Positions 13,051-23,848 of a stretch of DNA of 64,000 bases are shown here, piece by piece. Source of the DNA: Diplosphaera chodatii (Eukaryota; Chlorophyta; Trebouxiophyceae; Prasiolales; Stichococcaceae); NCBI GenBank assembly GCA_032358165.1, contig JAALGY010000041.1, positions 372,001 through 436,000 of the forward strand, given 5' to 3'. Both the position numbers and the translations under genes were made by a program. How positions within the stretch are numbered: position 1 is the first letter of the stretch; the number at the start of each line of letters is the position of its first letter. Below the pieces are notes generated by a model. That model did no database searches. It had not been told where the DNA came from and worked only from the letters and a program-made list of their open reading frames with translations.

Positions 13051-13600
13051 AGCCGATCTGGTGGCGAAGACAAATGCAAACAGTTGGCATGGACCTGCGC
13101 ATCAGCACCAGGAGAAGCTGAGGTTGCATTGGGTTGTGCACAACACGCGCCTGCCAGAGGTTCACGTGATGCCTCCAGGCGTTGTTTTTAGTATTCCGTT
13201 TGCTAGGCGTCCACCATAGGAGGGCTGTGCTCCGCGGAACAGATGCGGTGTCAGCATGAGGGACGCAGGTGACCTTGGTTGCAGCGGCACCATACATGCA
13301 CCGAAGATTTCAGCGTGCAAACATCACAGGCTGCTTGCCTGCTGTGATGCAGTGATTTCGATAAGGTGTTTCTGGGAAAGTCGGGGGCGTTTGCTGTGGT
13401 TTCGTGACAGGCTGCTCAACCCTAAGGCTGATCTGGGATCAAGCCCATGACTGGCCCACCCGCTGGCGGATTTGTCGGCGGCAGGTGTGACGACTTTCGG
13501 AAGGTCCGAGGCCTGTCACTTCAGCGTCGTAAAGAGCACACAGGGACGTTTCCACACCGGCAGTGATAACACTAAGCACGCATATGACACCACGAACAGC
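13051..13600. other. Spacer between the plastid gene and the small gene
   Basis: About 550 bp between two plus-strand genes. It presumably holds the 3' UTR of one and the promoter/5' UTR of the other. The frame of the next gene stays open upstream to 13472, so a longer N-terminus is possible. Nothing else seen. Confidence 0.4.
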
Positions 13601-14338
13601 ATGGGGTCTACCAAAAGCAATATTGCAAGTGTTGGTGATAGCAGCCCGCCAGCAAGGACAGCCGACGCTGCCACCGAGATCCTGGCTGCGGCTCTCTCGG
13701 AGCTCCTGAAGGAAGCCAAGCGGCACACTGCGCTGCTAGAAGTGTTGGTCAAACGCCCAGCAGTGGTCGTACCTCCGTCGCCCGCGGCCGGCCCTGCAGC
13801 ACAACCACGAAAAACAGCAGTAGCGGCGCTGGCAGCCATGGTGCCTGCGCCACCAGATGCCCATGAAGGTGCACGGAATGGCAGCTGCGGTGCTGGCGGC
13901 CCCTGCCTCTGCTCGGAGGAGCTCAGGGCTCGAGCGAGGGCGCACAACCACTTGCTGGACGTTGACAGCCCCAAGTTGAGAGCCATTCTAGCATTGCTGC
14001 GATATGACGGTACCGTGCCTCGTCACTTCCTGGTGCGCTGAGAGACGTCTCAGTCATGTCGGCGTGTCATGTGTCTTGCACCTTTAAAGCTTCAAGCCAA
14101 TGCCATCCCACTAAGGCTAACGTTACAGTGCAACAACATGGCCTGCTGGTATGCACCTACAATCCGATTATGCCCGTGTTAGTCAGATGCTTCGTCACTA
14201 GTGGACATGCTCATTGGTGGTTCACAGTCTGATATGGACGACTTCATGGCTCTGACGTCGCCGCAGCTGCACGGGCTGCTGCGTGCTTATGGGCTGCTCG
14301 ACAGTAATGCCACGCTCAGTAGCCAGCGCGCAGCATGA
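13601..14338 (+). CDS. Small two-exon protein of unknown function
   Basis: Exon 1 is 13601-14032 and exon 2 is 14228-14338, joined in phase 0, for 180 residues. The donor is CTG|GTGCGC and the acceptor CACAG|TCTGAT. The N-terminal half has a helix (EILAAALSELLKEAKRHTAL), then a Pro/Ala linker. The C-terminal half is more conserved-looking: LLDVDSPKLRAILALLRYDG, then across the junction PRHFL/SDMDDFMALTSPQLHG and LLRAYGLLDS. This reads as a small helical domain, but I cannot name it. The upstream in-frame Met at 13472 is less likely because the intervening sequence is not protein-like. Confidence 0.5.
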
Positions 14339-14581
14339 GGCCGCTTTATCGGGCTGCACAAGTACTGCAGGGCATGAACGGCAGCGCGATGGGGGAGGTG
14401 GTTGGAAGGGTTGCCAGGCGGCTGCGGGCCCTAGTATGACAGGGGCACGAGCCAATGTCGGATTCCAGTCGGGCTTTGGGGTTGGCATCATGACAGCCCA
14501 CTGTGAGTCGGATGGTCAAACAGCAGTGTCCTCTCAACTCCATCCACACACAGCTCAACGGTTGCGCCCTTGCAAATGACG

Positions 14582-17500
14582 TCAGTCCGAGTCGCCGGCT
14601 GCATCATCAGCCTCATCTGCTGCATCATCCTCTGCATCATCATCGCCGCCGGCGCCGGCCAGCTTCGCTGCATAGGCTGCCTTCTCCTCCTTGGCTCGCG
14701 CCTACACATTCAGATCACGACATCATCTTTAAACGTCCTTACTCACATCTATGGGTTGGAAGTTTCAAGCAAATCACGCGGTCTTTGCTCTTCTTTCTTG
14801 ACCTTGTCGGTGGCTGCCTGCTCCTCGTACTCCTTCTTCTCCTCCGGGGTGGCCGCCCGCCACAGCTCGCCAAGCTTCCTGCCCACCTCCCCGAAGGCGA
14901 TGCCCGGGTTGTCGGCCTTGACCTTGTCCCGGTTGGCGTTGGAGAAGAACATGAACGCCGACATGGCCTGCGCATGGACGGCATGTGCAATTCACTCCCC
15001 TGGATGCTTGGCGGCAAACTGACTGTCAGTCGAAAGCCTGTGTGACATCATAGATGCTGTCCTTGCCAGCATGGTCATGCAGAGCCAGTCCTGCCACTGG
15101 ACGGCAAGTATGTACTTATCCACCACAAGCAGGTGGCAGCAGTGCACAAACACACCCTCAGTCGTGCACAAAATCCGAACAGGCTTTTGGGTGGGGCACT
15201 AGCAGGCTGCAGCTGTGGACAGATCCCGACTCACGTTCTTGGGCGCGTTCTTGTCCTTCTTGGCCCGCGCCTTCTTGGGCTTGCCGTCCTTGTTGAGCTT
15301 GGCCGGCTTCTCCTTGGCCGCCGCCTTGGGCGCCTTGGCCTTCTTGGGCGCCGGGCTGGCGTCGGACGAAGGGGGCGGCCGCTTCTTGGGCTTCGGCGCC
15401 GCCTCCTGCAGCACCGTGACACGCAGCTCACCATGCCATTGAAGGCGATCAATGAATGATGGTGGTCCTTCCCCTGCTCGGCTGGTGCATCAGGCACCAC
15501 CCCCCTCAGATCGCGGCTGACCAAACAGGTACTGCGACCTGCAAAGGCGCACCTCTGCGTCATCAGACCCGCTGTCGTCGTCATCATCGTCATCCTCGTC
15601 TTCGGCGACGCCCGCCTCGAAGTCTTCATCCTCCGACTCGTCCTCGTCGTCCGCCTCCATGCGGGCGATGCCTGCACACAGTGGAGCATGGTCAGGACTC
15701 CAACAGATGCATGCCATGTCCTGTAAACAGTGCAGGAAGTGAAAGCAACGTTGCGCTTGCTGATGTATCAGCAGCGCAAGTGGCTGCCTACTATTGGCAG
15801 GTCGCCAGAGCATGCTTTGCATTTGACGCCACAATGCCATCACAGCTTTTTTGTAGTCATATTTGCATCACATCTGCACTCTGAACGTGCGAATAAGATA
15901 ACGGAAACAAAGAAAACATGGCACCTGTGTCCACGTCGTCGCCCAGGTCCAGGTCCAGGGTGCGCTGGCCGCCGCCGGGGCCGCGCTCCGCCTCCGCCAG
16001 GTTGGCGACCGGCAGCCCCTTGACGCTGATGAACTGGAACAGGTTGGTCCACTCCCCCTTCTGGATGCCCCGGAACAGGTACTCCTGCGGCGGAGGGGGT
16101 TGTCCTCGAGTCTGCCCAGTGATGCACGCTTCAGGGCGTCACTGCAAAGATGCTCCCGGTCAAAGTGCCGTCGTTAGCAACGCCGCATGGCCACATGTCC
16201 GAGACGCTTTCCCAATCCATGCGCTGCCAGTGTGGGACACACTGCAGGAGTAGCGAATGCCCTCACAGCTGAGGAATCACACTGGTGACACCACTGATCA
16301 CCTGGTCGGCGCGGTCGCGAATGGCCAGGTCGAAGGTTTTGGTGGAGGCGGCGCCGCCGCCGCCCTGCCGGCAGAACTCCACCGACTCCACGTCCTCGTG
16401 CAGCAGCAGCAGCGGCGGCTTGTGCACGTAGAAGAACGCGCGCTCCAGGGGGTACAAATACCCGTCGTCCGCCTGCGGGGTGAGGACGACATCATATCAT
16501 CAATGTGCGAACGCAGCGCTTATGCTGCTGTGCTCAGCCACCGCACTGAGAGGCAAGGCCAGGAGCCGCAGGTTTGAGCAGCAGCTTGAGATATGCAATG
16601 TGCAGTGAAGAGTGCCGGCTGAGCGTTTGATCAGTGGGCACCTTGTACGAGCACCGCACGGCGGGCGTGTCATCGGCCGAGCGAAATTGACCGGGCCGCG
16701 TGAGCCGCGCGCCGCTGAGCCCCCGCAGCGCCTTGGCAAACACCTCGCCGCTGGGGCCGCTCAGCTCTGCTGCCAGCTTGCCCTTGTGCTGCAGCACAAT
16801 CGCACACACCTTGCTCACAACCTGTGGTCTCATTGCATATGCTCTATGTGCTGCGACTCAGACACTGTGGTGGGGTGCCAGCTCTGATGCCCTGCTTGTG
16901 CTCATTTGGCAGCACCGTGTACGATCACATGACAGGCTCAGGGGCCGTATACAGACTGCGGGTTCTACTTGTGCACCTTCTCGTTTTTGGCGTCAATCTG
17001 CTCCGGCGTCATCTCCAGGTTGAGCGTGACCTCCTCGTCCGTGTGGAAGTGCGCCAGGACGTGCGCATAGTGCGTCTGCCCCTTGCGAATGGGCGGGTCC
17101 AGGGCTGCCACCACCAGCGTGTGGGGACTGTGCGGCTTGGGCAGCACGAACACCCGCTGCAGAGCATCGTACTGCACCCTGTAGTCCTGATTCTGCAGCG
17201 TCAGCAAGAACAAAACGGGAGTCAGGACAAGCACTCCTGCCTGTCAGCCAGGTGTCAGCATATCGCACGGCACTTCAAGTGGATGCATCGACATATGTTC
17301 AGAGCTGTTGCATAGCAGCATGCAGCATAACAGTCGTAATCAGATATCAAATATCCAACTTGCGCACCTGCCCCACGAGCTTCAGGTAGCTGTTGTAAAG
17401 CTCGATGCTGAAGCGACCGCGAGGCGCCAGCACCTGCGATGGCAGGCCAATGTCTTTGTTCACTTCATGTTCCAGGATGCTGAGGCAGGCACAGCGCCGA

Positions 17501-19039
17501 TGAGGTATATGCCAGGCATGCAGGCTCTGTGCTGAGCAATTGCTCTGCTGGAACGCCCCATCACACCTGGACTGTGTCAAAGGTGGCGACGGGGTCTGTG
17601 GTGTCGCCTGCATCCCCTGTCAGTGCTGCCACTGAGTCCAGGAACACCTGCACTGGATACACGTGGACGTGAGACGAGACCGTTCACCTCGATTGCACCC
17701 ACTCCACCGCCACCAAACGCTGTTGTATGTGCTGCCATGTTGTAATGCATCGAGCAAGTTCTGCACCAGCTTGCAATGCTGCAGGGATGCTCACCTTGGA
17801 CGCCGGGACCTCCTCGTCGCCGGCGTACCGCTCGTTGTCCCGCGGCACATAGAACGTCATCTCGCACAGCGCATCCTCCTTCTCTGCGGCTGCCGTGTCA
17901 GGGAGAAACTCCAGCATCACCTCGTCCTTCCCTTGCTGCACCTGACGCCAGGAAACACTGATAGGTAACAGCATGAAGGTGCAATACGTGCAAGGGCTTG
18001 ACTTCACACCTCTGGAGCTTCCTGTCACAGATATCTGGCACGCTGCAGGGCCTGACCTGTGTGACGTCTGGCAGCGCGACGCTGAACAGCGGCTTGGAGC
18101 CGACGGTGAACTGCAGCGTCTCGTTGTCCACAACGGCGTCGCCCCAGTTGCGGCCGCTGGCTGACATGGCCACCTCCTGCGAGGCCAGAGGACAACACGC
18201 CATTCCAGCCCACGCAACAGCAAGCACATCGTGATGGTCAGCCACCGCAGATGCGCAGCAACCCGCGCACCTTGAGGTCTTGGCCAAAGTTGGCATTGCT
18301 GATGTCCCGCAGCTTGTCATAGTCCTGCAGGACATTGCGGACGTGCTTCTACTGTGTTGTCACCGAGAGCCATCACTGGTTATGGCGTGAGTCTGCTGCA
18401 CTCATCTGTACGGCGCTGCGAATAGCACACAGCAAGGACCTCGCTGTACCTGCTCCCTGAAGCCGGCGAACACTGATGTGGGCTTGTTCTCCTGCCGCAC
18501 ATTAAGCGTGCCGCCCTTGGGGATGCGCACCCACTCCAGGCTCTCAATGTCTGCATTTGGTATGATGACATGCATCATCTGCAGTGCTGTGCATGTCCTG
18601 GGACACTGGGTGATTTGCTGTTGTGCCGTAGCGCAGCTGACCTCTCTTTGCAAGCTCCAGCTTCCGACCACCCCCGCTTTTGCGCCAGACGATGCCCTGC
18701 TGGTCGATCGTCAGCTGCCCTTGGCTCTGCAGCAGCATGCAGAGCCCATCAACGCGCGCGCGGGTGCTTCCACAACAGGCACGCTTCTCCTGCCACGGTT
18801 GCGCATGGCGCTGTGCATGCTGTGCCGACTTGAGCCGTGTCTGCCCAGTGAGGGACGTGTCCATTGAAGAGGGCGATGTGTGTTGCAATGCAGCATCTCA
18901 GGGGATACTCGGCAGCAAGCAACTCGTCTAAAACTGCCATGCTTTTGAAATGGCGCAGCGCAGGCATGCAGCTGCTTACCGCCCCTCCTCTGCTGCCCAG
19001 AGTGATGCTGCCAAACTGATGCTTTCCTGGCTCGCCCAT
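14582..19039 (-). CDS. SSRP1: FACT complex subunit SSRP1 (HMG-box histone chaperone)
   Basis: SSRP1 pairs with SPT16 as FACT, which dismantles and rebuilds nucleosomes during transcription and replication. The start at 19039 gives MGEPGKHQFGSITLGSRGG, matching the N-terminal SSRP1/POB3 fold, then GIVWRKSGGGRKLELAKR (about 18700-18640), LEWVRIPKGGTLNVRQ (18540-18450) and GNWGDAVVDNETLQF-type sequence near 18160-18060. The middle domain follows: QQGKDEVMLEFLPD (17940-17810), EVNKDIGLPSQVLAPRGRFS (17470-17370), the 17195-16980 exon, 16800-16640 and 16455-16310 (AFFYVHKPPLLLLHEDVESV). An acidic run (about 15660-15560) and a Lys/Pro/Ala-rich basic exon (15405-15235) precede the HMG box (14967-14803, SAFMFFSNANRDKVK). 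The final exon 14701-14582 ends in an acidic tail and TGA. All expected regions are present. Confidence 0.95.
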
Positions 19040-19568
19040 AAGGCCACACCGCCTGGGCCGGCGGCCCTTGTGCTCCCTTTGACGTCCAAGAACAATGCTA
19101 TTGCTCGAGTTCAATCAGCAAACTTAGTAATGCCCTCTGAAGCTGTGAAGACAGCCGCCTCTACCTGCTTGTCGCCCAGAGCAAGCCACTTCCGGATCAG
19201 TCAGACATGCTTAGTTGCACTATAAGCTAAGCTCTGACATGTTCATGGCAGCAGTGTACGCCTGATGTACGCTTTGTTAGTGCTGCCGGTCCTTCCTCTG
19301 CATCTGTTGGACCACCCAATGGATCTCTAATTGGCGCTGCTCCATACCGCAGTGTAGGGTGCCTGCTGTGAGCCGTTACGACATGCTGTCCGAAGTGAAG
19401 CTCTGACAGCCTGCTGCTGGACACGCGCTCACACCCTGTCGCCTCTATCTGCTCCCCATTCTGCTGTGGCGCTGAGCTCCTTGCTTGCTAAAACCATCCG
19501 GTCGATGTGTGACACCTCTCAAGAGTCACACATGGTACCAATCGTATGATGCGCGGCTGTTGGCAGCC
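19040..19568. promoter_or_regulatory. Head-to-head promoter region of SSRP1 and LC1
   Basis: 529 bp separates the SSRP1 and dynein LC1 start codons. I see no TATA box or named motif. A shared promoter is inferred from the spacing alone. Confidence 0.4.
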
Positions 19569-20762
19569 ATGGCAGGACCGACGACCATGAAAGACGCCAT
19601 CGCCAAGTTCGAGCAGCGCACCAGTGCAGTTGCAGCACAAGCAGAGAAGGCAGGTCGCACTCATCCTGAGTCATCACCTTTGAACGTCTCGATACACTTG
19701 CACCTCTTTCGAACATGATGCGCTCCAGCAGACGTACCGGACAACGAGCCACTAGGTGCTGTATCGATGGGACCTGACCCGCAATGCAGGTGGAGCTGTG
19801 GGGACAATGCCCACCCATCGTGAAAATGGATGCAGCATTAGGGACACTCAAGGCATGCAAGTGGGTCTCAATGCAGCAAGACACCAGGCTTATGTGTCTG
19901 ATCGCAGTTTGCACATGCACGTCATGCATGGGCATCATACATTGCATGCCACACGGCATTCAGCCGCAACGCTGCAGCAGTCACTGCAATACCGGTCAGG
20001 CACCTGGCGCTCTCCACAAACAACATCGAGAAGATCTCCAGCTTGGCGGGCCTGCCGCAGCTCGAGGTGCTCTCCGTCGGGCGGAATTGCATCAAGAAGC
20101 TGGAGGGCCTTGAACCCGTTGCAGCCACCCTGAAGCAGCTTTGGATATCCTACAACCAGATTGAAAGGCTGGTAGGTGTCCTACAATGTGTTGCAGCAAG
20201 TCATGCTGCACCTGAACACCCTGCAGGCTGTAGATGCAGACACGGCATCAGGTACAATGCTGTCGTTGCAGGCCGGCATTGAGAAGCTTAGCAACCTAGA
20301 AGTCCTATACATGAGCAACAACAAGGTCAGAGATTGGGCAGAGATTGACAAGCTTGCGGCTCTTGAGCATCTCAAGGTGCGCCAATGCTTGTCTGCTGTG
20401 GTTTGGCAATCGTTCATACAAGCGTAGCCGCTGCAGGGAGACAATGTCCTGCAGATGTTCGTTCTGGCTGCAGGAGCTGCTGATCCTGAACAACCCATGC
20501 CAAGTGGAGGCTGTGAAGAAGGCTGCAGATAAGGGCACGGCAATGGCAGACTACAGGATACAGGTCCCATGATGGTTGTTTATGGATGACCAGAGGCCAC
20601 TTGGTGCATATATAAGGGGCAAGGCCCAGAAATGTCGTGCATTCTCAGGTGATTAAGAGGCTGCCAACTCTGAAGAAGCTCGATGGCGACTTGGTGGGGG
20701 CGGAGGAGTTGGAGGCAGCCACAGGGAAGCCGGCAAGCCAGCCCAAGCCAGCAGAGGAATAG
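19569..20762 (+). CDS. LC1/DNAL1: Axonemal outer-arm dynein light chain 1 (leucine-rich repeat)
   Basis: LC1 binds the motor domain of an outer-arm dynein heavy chain and tunes ciliary beating. Six exons with conserved phase: 19569-19649, 19790-19860, 20000-20171, 20272-20376, 20474-20563 and 20649-20762, giving 210 residues against about 198 for the Chlamydomonas protein. Diagnostic stretches are TTMKDAIAKFEQRTSAVAAQ, HLALSTNNIEKISSLAGLPQ, LKQLWISYNQIERL, LEVLYMSNNKVRDWAEIDKL and YRIQVIKRLPTLKKLDGDLV, in the LC1 order. Intron 1 starts with GC rather than GT (AAG|GCAGGT), which is required to join EK to VELWGQ in frame. A TGTAA, the chlorophyte polyadenylation motif, lies 22 bases after the stop at 20784-20788. 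Confidence 0.95.
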
Positions 20763-21444
20763 TAGCTTCACGTGAAATTGGTTTGTAAGGGGCGTTATGG
20801 ACATCGTCATGATTACACATGTTGCGGGGCGCGGCTTGAAATTGCTAGTACCTGCAGACATGCTGCAGACGCATCACACCCGATGGCCTTCAGCCACCTC
20901 GGAACTGCTTCCAGCACGACCTTCACACGATGTATGGCTTGACTTGACCATGATCATCAGGAGGGTCATTGGGCTGCCTCAAGCGCAGCCATCTCGACAT
21001 CCTCTTTGGGGCATCGACTGGCCTGCAGGACGCAACCATCACTGTGCTGCGAGGCCGAGCAGCCACGATGCCACAACAGCTCGAGAGGGCCGCTCACAGC
21101 ACGTGCACTGCAAAAGGAAAAGGTGGAAACACAGCAGCAAAGACCTGCATGGGCCTTCTGATCTTCTATAGCGTACTGGGACCTCGGGAACTTGCTCTTG
21201 CTCGTTACGACTTGAGCTGGTCTTGTTCTTGAGGGTGCCCTCAGCACATCTGAGCCCTCATGCTGGCCTGCAACCGCAACAGGAGGTCCCCCGCAGCATG
21301 CAGCTGGCACCGCAGCTGCACCCCGCTGGCGCCAACCCCACTGGTCGCCGCGCAGCCGCCTGGCAGCGCTGCCAGGTCCTCAGCTGCGGCACAGGCCGCC
21401 ACATGCTGGCGCGGCCAGCATGCCACCTCAGGGTGCACGGACTA
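20763..21444. other. Convergent 3' region of LC1 and the SCL splicing factor
   Basis: About 680 bp between two stop codons facing each other. Holds both 3' UTRs. Open frames on either strand here are not protein-like. Confidence 0.5.
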
Positions 21445-23411
21445 TCACGGCGGGGTTGGGGACCGGGCGGGCTCCGGCGCCGGAGAGCGTGAGTCCTCCC
21501 GCGCCGGCACAGGAGACCTTGAGGCGGCACGACGGGGCGACCCATCTGCTGCTGGCGACAGGGAGCGGCTGTCTCCACGACGGTCGTCACCACGGCGGTC
21601 GTCAGGCGCGCGATCGTCATCGCGGCGGTCATCGTCGCGCCGGCTGCTGCGCCGGGGCGGCGTCACCGAGCGGCTTGGCGAGCGTGTTGGCGACCGCCTG
21701 CAGACATGTGCAGATGATGCATGAAACACTTGTTTGTGAAGAGTGCAAACTCCAGCCACAGCGCACCGCCTTGGGGCGGTAATGTGTTGCAGACCTGCAC
21801 ATGCGATCATCCCTGTGTGGGCTGGTCTGCAGCCCCTCGCCCTTCAAACTGCCCTGCACATGCGCACACTAACCCGCTGGACCGACAAAGCTGGCATTCG
21901 GACCTGCGGGAGGAGTGCTGCAACTTCCTGGGGGGCGTGCGGCTGTAGCTGCGGCGGGGCGACGCGCTGTAGCTGCTGCCGCTGTGGCTGCGGTGGCGGC
22001 GGCGGTGGTGACTGCACCCACAGCGGTCGTGCAACCCGCCCGTCAGCCCATGGTTCCATACCAAACGTACTTTCGAACTGCTAAGGACCCAGTGCAAGTC
22101 GAAATGTGGCATGCGCCCACATACCATAGGCCCCTCCACAACCAACAACCTGCATTGCATGCACCTCGCAGACTGCATGGTGGGTCCCGCAGCAGACCCC
22201 CAGCCTCACCTGCGAGACGAGCGCCGGGAGTGGCGGCGCGGCGTGCGGGAGCGGCTGCGGCTGCGGCTGTAGCTCCTGCGCGGCGAGCGGCTGTAGCTGC
22301 GGCGACGGCTGCGGCGGCGGTCGTCATGCCGGTCGTCATACCGGCCGCCACCGCCGCCACGAGGCGGTCCCCCATAGCCACCTGGAACTCAACTGGCAAC
22401 TAAATACACATGTATGACCTGACGGTGGCAGGTGACTGAGCTTGCAGTGCAATGAACATCTGGCTGCTTCACAGCACATGCTGCGGCAGAACAGAGCCAC
22501 TGGGCATCCAGGTCGACAGCTGCGTGCAGATTCGAGGGTGAGCAACAGACACTCGCCACGGTGGTCGTCCCGGGGTGGCGCTCCCATCGCGCGGTAGTCA
22601 TCTGGCCGCTTGCGGCCCTGCTGTGCGAAGACTACCGAGATCTGCAGCGGAAGCAGCGAGCATGTTCATCTTCAAGCTGTAGACTGTACCACCAGATGGG
22701 TTTGTGGACAGGAGCAGGGGTAGCAGCCTGTGCACTGCCCAAGGTCGGCATACAAGGGTGCCAGGTGGGAACCAACAGCAGAATTTGCCCCACCTGGCAC
22801 ATGCAGTCCTAATAAGCGTGTAGTCAAAGCGGGCAATGGTGATGTGTGTTGCCAGGCGCTGCCGACACCCTCACCTCACGGCCCTCCAGAAACATGCGGT
22901 CCAGGCCGCGCTGCGCATCCTCCGCAGTCCGCTCATCGGCAAACTCCACGAAGCCGATGCCCCTCATCTCGCCCGTGTAATAGTCCTGCAGCAAGTGTGA
23001 GCGTCATATATCATGCTGGACAAGCATGTGCACTATCAGATTGACATGAAACAGCGTGACGCGCAGGCATCGAGATGTTCACGTCCTGCATGTGCCATCT
23101 AACACGAGCAGCTACCTTTGGCAGGTACACATCCCGCACAGTCCCAAACTTCTCGGCCTGATACTTGATATCGTCAATCCTGCACAGCAGTCAGCTCTGT
23201 GACTATCCTTCGTTCGGCTGGAGCAAACCTTCATGCTTTACCAGATAGCATTCTGGCAGCTCAGATGATTGCGATCCTGCTTAGGCCCGTTGCAAGAGCA
23301 GACTCGTCTATGCAGCGCTGCTGATTCATGCAGCATGGTGCACCTGGTCGTCTTGCTCAAGTTCCGCATCAGCAGGCTGCATGCTGCGTTGCGCTCTCGC
23401 CGCATCGACAT
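21445..23411 (-). CDS. SCL-type SR splicing factor (RRM plus RS domain)
   Basis: Nuclear pre-mRNA splicing regulator of the plant SC35-like class. Exons 1-3 are 23411-23344, 23179-23116 and 22985-22875, with phase conserved. Exon 4 starts at 22641, followed by RS exons near 22395-22210, 22020-21945 and 21695-21445. The RRM reads LLMRNLSKTTR (RNP2 LLMRNL), FGTVRDVYLPKDYYTGEMRG, then RNP1 RGIGFVEF, with Ile where Phe is usual, and GLDRMFLEGREISVVFAQQG. 'DVYLPKDYYTGE' is typical of SCL30/SCL33. The C-terminus is dominated by RS, SR and RSRS dipeptides (RRSRRSYSRSPRRSYSRSRS) and ends RSPTPP. Start MSMRRERNAACSLLMRNL is the only Met reaching the RRM. Head to head with SmB. Confidence 0.93.
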
Positions 23412-23848
23412 GGCGGCACGATCCTCAGCGGCAACGTGGTGTGCAAACCCTTCCTGCCCGCTTCAGATGTTCAAGTAGCCGGTTGACTGGCACAGCCGCT
23501 CGACGGCCAAACCTGCAACGCCTCCCACCTTGATGCGGCACAATGAGCTGTGCGCGATCACTACGGAGTACGAAGCGTCAAGAATCGCGCCGCGGGAAGA
23601 CTTCGAGTGTCAGACGAAACCTGGCTGCCTAAACCCTCCTTGCAAGAGTGCAGAGTGCAGAGCTGAGTGCTGAAGACGCCACTTCACGCATCAACAGAGC
23701 CTGATCACCTCTTAGCATTGTCTGGGTGCTGTGCTGAGGTAGCTAGCTGGGCGACAATCCTCTCCAAAGGAAGGTCTGTCGACCCGAGCAGCACTGCACT
23801 GGGCAATCACAGCATTTGAGGGGCGCCCCTGGGCGCAGGGCGGCCGCC
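23412..23848. promoter_or_regulatory. Head-to-head promoter region of SCL and SmB
   Basis: 437 bp between the start codons of two splicing-factor genes on opposite strands. No TATA-like box is evident. A shared or overlapping promoter is an inference from orientation and spacing. Confidence 0.45.

Noticed and set aside
15560..15660. GATGAC-type repeat
   Set aside because: It encodes the acidic segment of SSRP1 on the minus strand.
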